Positions 34,553-43,060 of a stretch of DNA of 56,775 bases are shown in pieces. The notes under the pieces were generated by a model, which saw only the letters and a program-made list of their open reading frames with translations, was not told where the DNA came from and ran no database searches. The DNA comes from an uncultured Collinsella sp. Its GTDB lineage: Bacteria > Actinomycetota > Coriobacteriia > Coriobacteriales > Coriobacteriaceae. Position 1 is the stretch's first letter; each line of letters opens with the position of its first letter. Where the stretch lies: the NCBI GenBank assembly GCA_934646865.1, contig CAKUEU010000004.1, positions 1-56,775 of the forward strand, read 5' to 3'. The position numbers and the translations under genes were made by a program.

Positions 34553-35116
34553 CTACTTGGTCTTAGCTACCAGCAGCGGGTCGCCCAGCTTGACGAGCGG
34601 GTTGCCGCCGATAAGCGTTCCGGACTCGCCGACATGGTCGATGCTCTTAAGACGATCGAGCTCGGAGACGATGACGGTCACGATGTCCTCGTGGCCGGCG
34701 GCCTTGATGGCCTCGCGATCGAAGCTGATGAGCGGCTGGCCTGCCTTGACCGTGTCACCCATCTCGACAAAGCGGGCAAAACCCTTGCCGTTCATTTCCA
34801 CGGTGCCCAGGCCGACATGGATGAACACGCGAAGACCGTCCTCGGTAATCATGCCGATGGAGTGGTTGGTGACGGTGGTGGCACCGATGCGGCCGTTGGC
34901 GGGCGCATAGATGGTGCCGGTAATGGGCTCGATGCCGTAACCCTGGCCGAGCATGCCCGAGGCGATGGTCTCGTCGGGAACCTCACTCAGATTGACGAGC
35001 ACGCCGTTGACGGGAGCGTAGATGACGCCTTCGCGGGTGGCGAAGCTTGCTGCGGGCGGAACGGACGCCTCGCCGGTCGAGGTGAAGGTGGACTTAAGCG
35101 AATCGAGCAGACCCAT
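34553..35116 (-). CDS. crr: PTS glucose-type EIIA (Crr-like), stand-alone
   Basis: EIIA-Glc relays phosphate from HPr to EIIB domains. The 187-residue protein begins [11 protein letters not shown] and has the two histidines of the active site, His85 in TVTNHSIGM and His100 in [14 protein letters not shown], 15 residues apart as in E. coli (75 and 90). His100 is the phosphorylation site by homology. The ATG at 35116 follows TTGGAGGC; an upstream frame to 35200 is not needed. It is monocistronic. No EIIBC is adjacent, but the EIIBC at 14.4 kb lacks an EIIA. Confidence 0.92.
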   Translation of the reverse strand: MGLLDSLKSTFTSTGEASVPPAASFATREGVIYAPVNGVLVNLSEVPDETIASGMLGQGYGIEPITGTIYAPANGRIGATTVTNHSIGMITEDGLRVFIHVGLGTVEMNGKGFARFVEMGDTVKAGQPLISFDREAIKAAGHEDIVTVIVSELDRLKSIDHVGESGTLIGGNPLVKLGDPLLVAKTK

Positions 35117-35360
35117 AGTTGCCTCCAACTTAAATAGGCGCATATCGCGCGTTTGGTTTGCCGGAAACGTTTCATATCTGTTTCGCGGCTTGGTCAACAC
35201 CCCTTATTCTACGCTGCTCAGCGATACCTCTGAGCTGGGATTATGTGATATATCAGTTGAAGGGAAACTTATTGCTGGCGTGTTTCTGCGTCACGGGTTC
35301 AAGTGGGGTACGCTTGAAGGCGAAAAACAAGGGCGCTTAATTTGCGCGAAGGGAGCACAT

Positions 35361-36263
35361 ATGATTGTCGAGAACCATGCACTGTGGGGCGAGGAGCCGA
35401 CCGAGGAATATCCGGCGACGTTTACGTATTTGGGTGCCGAGCCGCTGCCTGATAAACCGAATGGCCGCCGCCCTGCCGTGATTATCTGCGGCGGAGGTGC
35501 GTTTACGCATATCGCTCCGCATGAGCAGGATCCCGTGGCGTTTGCGTTTTTGGATCACGGTTACCAGGCCTTTGTGCTCAACTATGTCACGAGTTCTACG
35601 GGTGACGTGAGCTTTCCGCACCCCCAGGCAGATCTCGCCAAGATGGTCGCCACGGTGCGTGCGAATGCCGACGAGTGGCATGTCGATCCCAAGCGCGTGT
35701 GCGTCGTGGGCTTTTCTGCTGGCGGCATGATTTGCGCCTCGCTGGCAACACAGTGGAAGACCGGCCCCTTTGCGGCACTTGCCGGGGCGCGTCCGGACGA
35801 CATTCGTCCCGATGCCGTGGTGCTGGGCTATCCATTGCTCGACTTTGCCTATGTGCGCGACATGCAGACGCGCGATCCGCGCATTGACTTGCGTGTGCCC
35901 AAGACGGGCGGCAAGACGGGGCGCGATCTGCTCAACGACTACCTGTCGATGGTGACGGGTGGCGAGGCAACTGACGAGCATTTGGCCGATATCTGCCCCA
36001 CCACGCATGTTTCGCGTCAGATGCCGCCGACCTTTGTGTGGGGCGTGTCCGACGACAAGACGGCGCCGATCGCGCAGGTCTATCCGTTTGCGCAGCGCAT
36101 GGCCGAGGAGGGCGTCGCTTGCGAGATGCACGTCTTTGACCAAGGTGGTCACGGGCTTTCGCTCGGCAACGCCAACACCGCGGTCGATAACGAGGACAAA
36201 CAGGTGGCAGTCCGCCCTTGGATCCGCCTGGCTTTCCGCTTCCTGGAGCGCCACGGGTTTTAG
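35361..36263 (+). CDS. Alpha/beta-hydrolase, BD-FAE/acetyl-xylan-esterase-like
   Basis: This is a predicted cytoplasmic esterase of 300 residues without a signal peptide. The oxyanion segment reads VIICGGGAFTHIAPHEQDP (where HGGG is usual) and the nucleophile elbow VGFSAGGMICASLA. A DKTAPIAQVYPFAQ segment supplies the Asp and FDQGGHGLSL the catalytic His. The fold order matches esterases that deacetylate sugars. AAGGGAG lies upstream of the ATG at 35361. A longer in-frame extension to 35022 overlaps crr on the other strand and has no ribosome site. Substrate unknown. Confidence 0.85.
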   Translation: MIVENHALWGEEPTEEYPATFTYLGAEPLPDKPNGRRPAVIICGGGAFTHIAPHEQDPVAFAFLDHGYQAFVLNYVTSSTGDVSFPHPQADLAKMVATVRANADEWHVDPKRVCVVGFSAGGMICASLATQWKTGPFAALAGARPDDIRPDAVVLGYPLLDFAYVRDMQTRDPRIDLRVPKTGGKTGRDLLNDYLSMVTGGEATDEHLADICPTTHVSRQMPPTFVWGVSDDKTAPIAQVYPFAQRMAEEGVACEMHVFDQGGHGLSLGNANTAVDNEDKQVAVRPWIRLAFRFLERHGF

Positions 36264-36290
36264 TTACGGCGTTTTACCAAACGCCGTAAC
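36263..36290 (+). terminator. Terminator-like hairpin after the esterase gene
   Basis: GTTACGGCGTTT pairs perfectly with AAACGCCGTAAC around TACC, starting in the stop codon. A second small stem followed by CTTTTGC (36296-36317) lies next to it. Confidence 0.65.
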
Positions 36291-36433
36291 CACTTGCCGC
36301 TCTGGCGGGCTTTTGCTGTCGGTTCCAAGACATCGGCATCGTCCTAGCTCTCAAGGGCTTGGCGCAAAGTAATCCGTCCCCCTTGCACCAATCTGTTGAT
36401 TGAACGTCGTTGCGTGTTCGCGCTATGATGCAT

Positions 36434-36477
36434 GGTTACAATTGGTTAGCCATGGCAAACGGTTAGCCAAGGTAAAC
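36434..36477 (+). promoter_or_regulatory. Tandem 17-bp operator repeats upstream of feoAB
   Basis: GGTTAGCCATGGCAAAC (36444-36460) is followed without a gap by GGTTAGCCAAGGTAAAC (36461-36477), 15 of 17 identical. A partial GGTTACAATT precedes them at 36434. The GGTTAGCC half matches that of DtxR/IdeR iron boxes (TTAGGTTAGSCTAACCTAA). The repeats end 41 bp before the feoAB start. Iron-dependent repression is inferred. Confidence 0.65.
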
Positions 36478-36518
36478 AAAATGCAACGCCCTGTGGGCGC
36501 CGGGGGAGGAACACGGAC

Positions 36519-38879
36519 GTGAAGCTCGATACACTCGAGATCGGAAAGGACGCCGTTGTCGCATCGGTGGCATCGGACGATCAGGCACTCCGACAGCATA
36601 TTTTGGACATGGGTCTAACGCCGGGCACCGAAGTCACCATGATGAAGTACGCCCCCATGGGCGACCCGCTCGAGATTCGCCTGCGCGGCTATGAGCTGAC
36701 GCTACGTAAGGACGATGCCGCCCGCATTGAGCTCGAGGGCATTCACGATACCGACATGGGTCCGCGCGCTAACGCTGCAATCGGCACGACGGAGCATCCG
36801 GCCCTGGGCGAGGGGACGTATTCGCCCCGTGCGGCAAAGACGGCCGTGCCCGAGGGCGCGCCGCTGCATTTTGCCCTCGCCGGCAACCAAAACTGCGGCA
36901 AGACTACGTTGTTCAACCAGCTGACGGGCTCCAACCAGCATGTCGGCAATTTTCCCGGTGTGACGGTTGACCGCAAGGACGGCACTATCCGTAACCACCC
37001 CGAGGCGAGCGTTACCGACTTGCCCGGTATTTACTCGTTGTCGCCGTACACGGGCGAAGAGGTCGTGAGCCGTCAGTTCATCTTGGACGAAAACCCCGAC
37101 GCCATCATCGATATCATCGACGCCACCAACATCGAGCGTAACCTGTACCTGACGCTGCAGCTCATGGAGCTCGACCGCCCCATGGTCATCGCGCTCAACA
37201 TGATGGACGAGGTAACCGCCAATGGCGGCGCCGTAGACGTCAACCTGCTCGAGAGCCTGCTGGGCGTGCCTGTTGTTCCCATTAGCGCTGCCCGCAACGA
37301 GGGTATTGGCGAGTTGGTGGATCATGCCTTGCACGTGGCGCGGTTCCGCGAGCGCCCCGGTCGCCTGGACTTCTGCGCGCCCGATGGTCCAGACGGCGGC
37401 GCGCTGCATCGCTGCATTCACGGCATCGCCAACCTTATCGAGGACCATGCCGCGACGGCGCATATCCCGGTGCGTTTTGCGGCGACCAAGCTGGTTGAGG
37501 GCGACGAGCTGGTGACCGAGGCGCTTCACCTGGATCGCAACGAGCTCGACGCCATCGAGCACATCATTACCCAGATGGAGGGTGAGGCCGGTACCGACCG
37601 TCTGTCTGCACTGGCTGACATGCGCTTCGGTTTTATCGGCGACGTGTGTGGGCGCTGCGTTGTCAAGCCGCACGAGAGCCGCGAGCACGTGCGTTCCGTC
37701 AAGATCGACCGCATCCTGACGGGTCGCTACACGGCCATTCCGGCGTTCCTGGTGATCATGGGCCTCGTCTTTTGGCTGACGTTTGGCGTGATCGGCGCGG
37801 CGTTGCAGGGACTTATGGAGGACGGCATCGCTGCCATCATCGCCTCGGCCGATGCGGGTCTCAAGGCGTTCGGCACCAACGACGTAGTGCGCTCGCTGGC
37901 TGTCGACGGCGTGCTTACGGGCGTGGGCAGCGTGCTGACCTTCCTGCCGATTATCGTCGTGCTCTTCTTGTTCCTCTCCATTCTGGAAGACTCCGGATAC
38001 ATGGCGCGCGTTGCCTTTGTCATGGATAAGGTGCTGCGTCGCTTTGGCCTGTCGGGCCGCAGCTTTGTGCCCATGCTCGTCGGTTTTGGCTGCACCGTGC
38101 CGGCTATCATGTCGACCCGTACGCTCCCATCCGAGCACGACCGCAAGATGACGGTCATGCTCACGCCGTTCATGAGCTGCTCGGCCAAGTTGCCGGTCTA
38201 CGGACTGCTGTGCGGGGCGTTTTTCCCGCAGGCGACGGTTCCCGCCATGGTCTCGCTCTATCTGATTGGCATTGCGGTCGGTTGCATCGCGGCTTTGGTG
38301 CTCAACCGCACGGCATTTAAGGGCGACCCGGTGCCGTTTATCATGGAGCTTCCCAATTACCGCCTGCCGAGCGTCAAGACGACGGTGATGCTGGCATGGG
38401 ATAAGGCCAAGGACTTTATTACCAAGGCCTTTACCATTATCTTTGCCGCTACCGTGGTCATCTGGTTCCTCCAGACGTTCGATATCCGCTTTAATGTGGT
38501 CGCAGATCAGTCACAGAGTCTGCTTGCCGGTCTGGGTAGCATCATCGCGCCGGTGTTGGCCCCGCTCGGCTTCGGCGACTGGCGCGCCTCGACGGCGCTC
38601 GTCACCGGACTTATTGCCAAAGAGAGTGTCATTTCGACCCTCACGGTGCTTTTGGGCGCAACGTCGCCCGCGGCACTGTCGACCATGTTTTCGCCGTTCA
38701 CCGCCTATGTGTTCCTGGTCTTTACGCTGCTGTACCCGCCCTGCGTGGCTGCCATCGGTGCCGTCAAGAGCGAGCTGGGTGCGCGCTATGCCGTTGCCGT
38801 GTTCGCGTTTCAGGTGACGGTCGCCTGGATCGTGGCGTTTGTCGTGCATTCGGCGGGCATATTGCTGGGGTTGGCTTAG
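36519..38879 (+). CDS. feoB: FeoA-FeoB fusion ferrous iron transporter
   Basis: FeoB imports Fe2+ using a cytoplasmic GTPase and a membrane channel. In this 786-residue protein a FeoA-type SH3-like domain (about 1-75: ILDMGLTPGTEVTMMKYAPM, then GDPLEIRLRGYELTLR) is joined by a linker to the G domain, starting at G1 GNQNCGKTT (122). HVGNFPGVTVDRKDG, DLPGIYSLSPY and NMMDEV follow. The membrane region (about 400-786) has the core ...MLVGFGCTVPAIMSTRTL and the matching second half. GTG at 36519 follows GGGGGAGGA. No separate feoA or feoC is adjacent. Confidence 0.94.
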   Translation: MKLDTLEIGKDAVVASVASDDQALRQHILDMGLTPGTEVTMMKYAPMGDPLEIRLRGYELTLRKDDAARIELEGIHDTDMGPRANAAIGTTEHPALGEGTYSPRAAKTAVPEGAPLHFALAGNQNCGKTTLFNQLTGSNQHVGNFPGVTVDRKDGTIRNHPEASVTDLPGIYSLSPYTGEEVVSRQFILDENPDAIIDIIDATNIERNLYLTLQLMELDRPMVIALNMMDEVTANGGAVDVNLLESLLGVPVVPISAARNEGIGELVDHALHVARFRERPGRLDFCAPDGPDGGALHRCIHGIANLIEDHAATAHIPVRFAATKLVEGDELVTEALHLDRNELDAIEHIITQMEGEAGTDRLSALADMRFGFIGDVCGRCVVKPHESREHVRSVKIDRILTGRYTAIPAFLVIMGLVFWLTFGVIGAALQGLMEDGIAAIIASADAGLKAFGTNDVVRSLAVDGVLTGVGSVLTFLPIIVVLFLFLSILEDSGYMARVAFVMDKVLRRFGLSGRSFVPMLVGFGCTVPAIMSTRTLPSEHDRKMTVMLTPFMSCSAKLPVYGLLCGAFFPQATVPAMVSLYLIGIAVGCIAALVLNRTAFKGDPVPFIMELPNYRLPSVKTTVMLAWDKAKDFITKAFTIIFAATVVIWFLQTFDIRFNVVADQSQSLLAGLGSIIAPVLAPLGFGDWRASTALVTGLIAKESVISTLTVLLGATSPAALSTMFSPFTAYVFLVFTLLYPPCVAAIGAVKSELGARYAVAVFAFQVTVAWIVAFVVHSAGILLGLA

Positions 38880-38921
38880 CTATGCATTGACGGCGCAACC
38901 CCTGTGTATTGAGTTGATTGC

Positions 38922-38954
38922 GGTCCCGCGTCTGTTGCTGACGGATGCGGGGCC
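38922..38954 (+). terminator. Hairpin after feoAB
   Basis: GGTCCCGCGTC pairs with GATGCGGGGCC (two G-U pairs) between feoAB and the MFS gene; a poor U-run makes termination uncertain. TATAAT at 38962-38967 is a likely -10 box for the next gene. Confidence 0.5.
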
Positions 38955-39000
38955 GTTGCTATATAATCGCCTCCGCTCAAACTGATTGGAGACGTTATAT

Positions 39001-40197
39001 ATGAGTCAGGCAAGGCAAGACGGTATCGCGCTCAAGCAGTGGCTCCCGCTTATCGGGCTCGCCTGCTGTGCGTTCGTGTTCAACACGTCGGAGTTTATGC
39101 CCATCGGCCTTCTGACTGATATCGCCGCGTCGTTCTCGCTCACCGAGGCCCAGGCAGGCATCATGATTTCGGTCTACGCCTGGGGCGTCATGCTGCTGTC
39201 GCTGCCGCTCATGGTGTTCGCATCGCGCTTTGAGTTCAAGCGGATGCTGCTGGGCGTGCTTGCCGTGTTCTCGCTGGGCCAGTTCCTGTCCGCTGTGGCA
39301 CCGACATATCCCATCCTGGTCTGCGCGCGCCTGGTGGTCGCTTGCGCACATGCCGTGTTCTGGTCGGTCGCCTCGATTATGGCCTCGCGCCTGGTCGACA
39401 CTCGTCACGGCGCGCTCGCCATCAGCATGATCGCTACGGGCTCGTCCATCGCACAGATCTTTGGCCTGCCCCTCGGCCGCGCCATTGGCCTGGCCGTGGG
39501 CTGGCGTATGACGTTTGCCGTGGTTGGGGCCCTCTCTGCCGCTGCGGTGGTGTACCAGGCCGCCGTGTTCCCGGCCATGCCGGCGGGCGAGCGCTTTACG
39601 CTTAAGCAACTGCCCGAGCTGCTCAAGAACCCGTTCCTCATCGCGCTTTATGCGGTCACGGTGTTCATGGCAACCGGCTATTATGCGGGTTACAGCTATA
39701 TCGAGCCGTTCCTGGCACAGGTTGCGCACGTCGACGCAAGCGCTATTACCATGACGCTGACGGCGTTCGGCTGCTCTGGTCTGCTCGGAAGCTGGCTGTT
39801 CGGCCGCCTGTTCGACGGGCACCGGTTCCCGTTTCTCGCGATCACGCTTTCCGGCGTGCCGGTGGCTCTGCTGCTCATGGGTCCGGCCGCATCGTCGCTC
39901 GTGGCAGTGCTTGCCGTCTGCGCACTATGGGGCTGCTGCGCCACGGCCTTTAACGTGGCATTTCAGGCCGAGCTCATCAAGTACACGCCGGCGGATTCGT
40001 CGGCCGTCGCCATGTCGATCTTCTCGGGCCTGTTCAATTTGGGTATCGGCACCGGTACGGCGATCGGCGGCGCCGTGGTGTCGGGCCCTGGCATCGCCTG
40101 GATCGGCTACGCAGGCGGCACGATCACTGTCGTGGGCGTCATCCTCGCCATCACGGTGCTATTCCCAACCATACGCCGCGCAAAGCCTGTCGCCTAA
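39001..40197 (+). CDS. MFS efflux transporter, SotB-like
   Basis: This is a 398-residue major facilitator with about 12 membrane segments. The N-terminus reads CCAFVFNTSEFMPIGLLTDI, close to the sugar-efflux transporter SotB/YdeA, and ARLVVACAHAVFWSVASIMA forms the fourth helix region. The ATG at 39001 is chosen because its ribosome site TGGAGA overlaps the upstream in-frame TTG. Relatives export arabinose, IPTG or drugs; the substrate here is unknown. A long palindrome lies just downstream. Confidence 0.85.
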   Translation: MSQARQDGIALKQWLPLIGLACCAFVFNTSEFMPIGLLTDIAASFSLTEAQAGIMISVYAWGVMLLSLPLMVFASRFEFKRMLLGVLAVFSLGQFLSAVAPTYPILVCARLVVACAHAVFWSVASIMASRLVDTRHGALAISMIATGSSIAQIFGLPLGRAIGLAVGWRMTFAVVGALSAAAVVYQAAVFPAMPAGERFTLKQLPELLKNPFLIALYAVTVFMATGYYAGYSYIEPFLAQVAHVDASAITMTLTAFGCSGLLGSWLFGRLFDGHRFPFLAITLSGVPVALLLMGPAASSLVAVLAVCALWGCCATAFNVAFQAELIKYTPADSSAVAMSIFSGLFNLGIGTGTAIGGAVVSGPGIAWIGYAGGTITVVGVILAITVLFPTIRRAKPVA

Positions 40198-40212
40198 TCA
40201 CGTTCTCTCATC

Positions 40213-40279
40213 AGTTGCGGTGGAATAGTTCCTGTTTAAGGCCTCTGAAGGCCCAAGCAGGAACCATTCCACCGCAACT
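40213..40279. repeat. 67-bp intergenic palindrome with an inner hairpin
   Basis: AGTTGCGGTGGAAT pairs with ATTCCACCGCAACT, then one A-C mismatch, then GTTCCTG with CAGGAAC. Inside, GGCCT-CTGA-AGGCC forms a second stem. It occupies most of the gap between the MFS gene and the GH13 gene. No U-run follows. Confidence 0.85.
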
Positions 40280-40350
40280 TATTTTGGGGGAGAGGATACA
40301 AGCTGGGCATACAATGGATGTCGTTGTGTTGAGCTTACCGGGAGGTTGCT

Positions 40351-41727
40351 ATGTGGGCATACGAGACGACGTTCTACCAGATCTATCCGCTGGGCTTTTG
40401 TGGAGCTCCGCGCGAAAACGCCGCACCCGTTGCCGAGGATGAGCTTGCCCAAGCTGCCGGCACCGCGCCCAACCCCGATGCGCCCATCATGAAAATCGCC
40501 CAATGGGCTGACTACCTGCAGGAACTCGGCGTTGGCGCTGTGTTGATCAACCCGCCGCTCGAGTCTGATAGCCACGGCTACGACACGCGCAGCCTGCGCC
40601 ATATCGACCGTCGCTTGGGTGGGGATGCCGACTTTGCCGCCGTGTGCGAGACACTGCATGCCCACGGCATCCGCGTGGTGCTCGACGCCGTCTTCAACCA
40701 CGTCGGTCGCGGCTTTTGGGCCTTCCGCGATGTGCAGGAGCGTAAGTGGGACTCGCCGTACAAGGACTGGTTCCACATTAGCTTTGACGGCGACTCCTGC
40801 TATGGCGACGGCTTTTGGTACGAGGGCTGGGAAGGCCATTTTGAGCTCGTGAAGCTCAACCTGCAAAACCCCGCCGTGGTCGATTACCTGCTCGAGTCCG
40901 TGCGCCGTTGGGCCGACGTCTTTGGCGTCGACGGCCTGCGCCTGGACGTTGCCTATATGCTCGACCGCGACTTTATGCGCCGCCTGCACGCCTTTGCCCG
41001 TGAGCTCAAGCCCGACTTTGTGCTGATCGGCGAGACGCTCCACGGCGACTACAACCAGATCGTCAACGATGAGATGCTCGACTCCTGCACCAACTACGAG
41101 TGCTACAAGGGCCTGTATTCCAGCTTTAATTCGGTCAACATGTTCGAGATTGCCCACTCGCTGCATCGCCAGTTTGGCGGTGACCCGTGGTGCATTTATC
41201 GCGGCAAGCATCTGCTGTCGTTTGTCGACAACCACGATGTGCCGCGCCTGGCGAGCATTCTTACCGACAAGTCCTGTCTGCGCCCCGCTTATGGCATGCT
41301 CTTTGGCATGCCGGGCATTCCGTGCGTCTACTATGGCAGCGAGTGGGGAATCGCCGGCGAAAAGGGCGGCCCCGATGGTGACTGGGCGCTGCGGCCTGCG
41401 CTCGATGAGCCTGCGCCCAACGAGCTGACGGCCTTCATCAAGCAGCTCGCGCACCTGCGCTCGGCAGACGACGCGGCGGCCCGTGCCCTCAACTATGGTG
41501 CCTATCGCAACGTGGTGATCCAGAACAAGCAGCTGCTGTTCGAGCGCGCCTGCGACGACTCGACGGTGCTCGTGGCGGTCAATGCCGTGAACGAGCCCTA
41601 TACCTTTGGAGCCGGCGAGCTCAACGGCTCCTTTGCCGACCTACTTGCCGACGGCGCGCCCACAGTCGAGCTAACGGGTGCCCTTGAGCTCGCACCCTAC
41701 GAGGTGCGCTATCTGTTGAGAGCCTAG
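40351..41727 (+). CDS. GH13 alpha-amylase-family glycosidase
   Basis: This is an intracellular (no signal peptide) 458-residue GH13 enzyme of the neopullulanase/maltodextrin-glucosidase type. The four conserved regions are DAVFNH (about 112), DGLRLDVAY with Asp nucleophile near 199, IGETLHG with acid/base Glu near 229, and FVDNHD (about 291). The N-terminal starch-binding domain of cyclomaltodextrinases is absent: the (beta/alpha)8 barrel begins at once with YETTFYQIYPLGFCG. GGGAGG precedes the ATG. The next gene starts three bases after its stop, so the two are cotranscribed despite unrelated functions. Confidence 0.9.
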   Translation: MWAYETTFYQIYPLGFCGAPRENAAPVAEDELAQAAGTAPNPDAPIMKIAQWADYLQELGVGAVLINPPLESDSHGYDTRSLRHIDRRLGGDADFAAVCETLHAHGIRVVLDAVFNHVGRGFWAFRDVQERKWDSPYKDWFHISFDGDSCYGDGFWYEGWEGHFELVKLNLQNPAVVDYLLESVRRWADVFGVDGLRLDVAYMLDRDFMRRLHAFARELKPDFVLIGETLHGDYNQIVNDEMLDSCTNYECYKGLYSSFNSVNMFEIAHSLHRQFGGDPWCIYRGKHLLSFVDNHDVPRLASILTDKSCLRPAYGMLFGMPGIPCVYYGSEWGIAGEKGGPDGDWALRPALDEPAPNELTAFIKQLAHLRSADDAAARALNYGAYRNVVIQNKQLLFERACDDSTVLVAVNAVNEPYTFGAGELNGSFADLLADGAPTVELTGALELAPYEVRYLLRA

Positions 41728-41730
41728 CCC

Positions 41731-42294
41731 ATGCCTGTGTCTGACGAGGGCTATCAACATATTGAGCATGGGTTTGAGCCCGTGTTCGACCAGCACTCGC
41801 GCGTTTTGGTGCTCGGATCGTTTCCCTCGGTGCTTTCGCGCGCCAATGCCTTCTACTATGGCAACCCTCAGAATCGCTTTTGGCGTGTGATGGCCGCGTG
41901 CCTCGGTGTGTCCGTGCCGCCCAACGAGGGAGACTCTTTGGCGAGCGGCGAGCCCGCGACGCTCGGCGCCTCGATTGCCGCCAAGCGATCCATGCTGCTG
42001 TACGGTGGCGTAGCCCTGTGGGATGTGATTGAGAGCTGTGACATCAAGGGCTCGAGTGACGCGAGCATTCGCAACGTTGTGCCGGCACATATCGAGCGCA
42101 TTGCCGATGTCACGCCGATTGAGGTCGTTATCTGCAACGGCGGCGCGGCCGGGCGGCTCTACAAACGCTATCTACAAGAGCGGACGGGGCTACCCGCCAT
42201 CGTGCTGCCGTCGACGAGTCCTGCCAACGCGGCATGGCGTTTGGAGCGGCTTGTCGAGCGTTGGAGTGAAGCCGTTGACTGGGCTGTTTTTTAA
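41731..42294 (+). CDS. DNA-deoxyinosine/uracil glycosylase (UDG superfamily)
   Basis: This is a 187-residue base-excision repair enzyme. The motif VLVLGSFPSVLSRANAFYYG, continuing NPQNRFWRV, and VICNGGAAGRLYKRY with VLPSTSPAN match the UDG superfamily members that excise hypoxanthine or uracil. ALWDVIESCDIKGSSDASI gives the second conserved helix. It begins three bases after the GH13 stop and ends one base from the stop of the convergent gene, with no terminator between. Confidence 0.86.
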   Translation: MPVSDEGYQHIEHGFEPVFDQHSRVLVLGSFPSVLSRANAFYYGNPQNRFWRVMAACLGVSVPPNEGDSLASGEPATLGASIAAKRSMLLYGGVALWDVIESCDIKGSSDASIRNVVPAHIERIADVTPIEVVICNGGAAGRLYKRYLQERTGLPAIVLPSTSPANAAWRLERLVERWSEAVDWAVF

Positions 42295-42295
42295 T

Positions 42296-42967
42296 TTAGA
42301 TTTTTGTTTGAGCGTGGGCGCCCAGACGTTTCAGAACGCCTCGCCAGATCGGCGCGGGCACGGCTGGCTCGGCGCAAACCATGCCGTCGGCGTCGACGTT
42401 CTTGGCATTACCACCGCCAAGTCGCTGCGCATGCTCAACCGAACAGCCCATACGAACGGCGCCTACGAGCTTGTCCATCGCTTCCGAAAACGGTCGCCGC
42501 AAGAGTCCCATGCGCGGTGAGTGACGAAGCGCCGCGAAGCCGCTGCCGGTACAGACGACAACGCCGCCGCACCATGACAGCCCACGAAGGTCGCACGCCG
42601 CTCGCAGACGCACGACGAGCCCGTGCGCTCGCTCGAGGCCGCCGACGTCGGCCTGGACAACAACATAGGCACGCGTCCCTGCGCCGCCAAAGCGGTCGAG
42701 CACCTGCTCAATGGGCGCCATCGCTTCATCATTGGGTGCATCTTCAACGGCGAACACAATGCCATCGGCGGTACCGGCAACGCTGCCGGCATCATTCGCC
42801 TCCAAATCGACCGGGTGGGGGAGTACGGTGCCGGAAAGCTGTGCATAGGCGGCGATGGCATCCTGCAGGTCCCAGAGCAAAAACTCAAGATCGGCGCTAT
42901 CGGGAATACTGATATACGCAATGGTCTGCAGCGTTTTGGGCTTATCGCCGCGTGCGATTGCCTCCAT
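42296..42967 (-). CDS. Hypothetical protein, possible flavodoxin-like fold
   Basis: The 223-residue protein is not confidently recognised. It begins MEAIARGDKPKTLQTIAYIS. A central ADGIVFAVEDAPNDEAMAPI and VVVQADVGGLERAHGLVVRL with LSWCGGVVVCTGSGFAAL and a C-terminal LLRRPFSEAMDKLVGAVRMG recall the alternating beta-alpha pattern and the membrane-like C-terminal helix of NADPH-dependent FMN reductases, but no FMN loop is evident. AAAGGAG lies five bases before the ATG at 42967. It is a single gene convergent with the glycosylase. Function unknown. Confidence 0.7.
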   Translation of the reverse strand: MEAIARGDKPKTLQTIAYISIPDSADLEFLLWDLQDAIAAYAQLSGTVLPHPVDLEANDAGSVAGTADGIVFAVEDAPNDEAMAPIEQVLDRFGGAGTRAYVVVQADVGGLERAHGLVVRLRAACDLRGLSWCGGVVVCTGSGFAALRHSPRMGLLRRPFSEAMDKLVGAVRMGCSVEHAQRLGGGNAKNVDADGMVCAEPAVPAPIWRGVLKRLGAHAQTKI

Positions 42968-43060
42968 GCCATCTCCTTTCCAGTCCGTTTTCGTTTAGGT
43001 TACACCGTCTGGCGGTGCCTCGCCGCGCTATCCTAGTGCAACCCTTACGAAAGGAACGCC

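Noticed and set aside
35022..35360. N-terminal extension of the esterase gene overlapping crr
   Set aside because: It overlaps crr on the other strand and lacks family similarity; ATG 35361 has a good ribosome site and fits the fold start.
42304..42912. A 202-codon Arg/Ala/His-rich frame opposite the hypothetical gene
   Set aside because: Its composition is typical of a frame read against GC-rich coding sequence; the minus-strand gene has the ribosome site and the normal composition.
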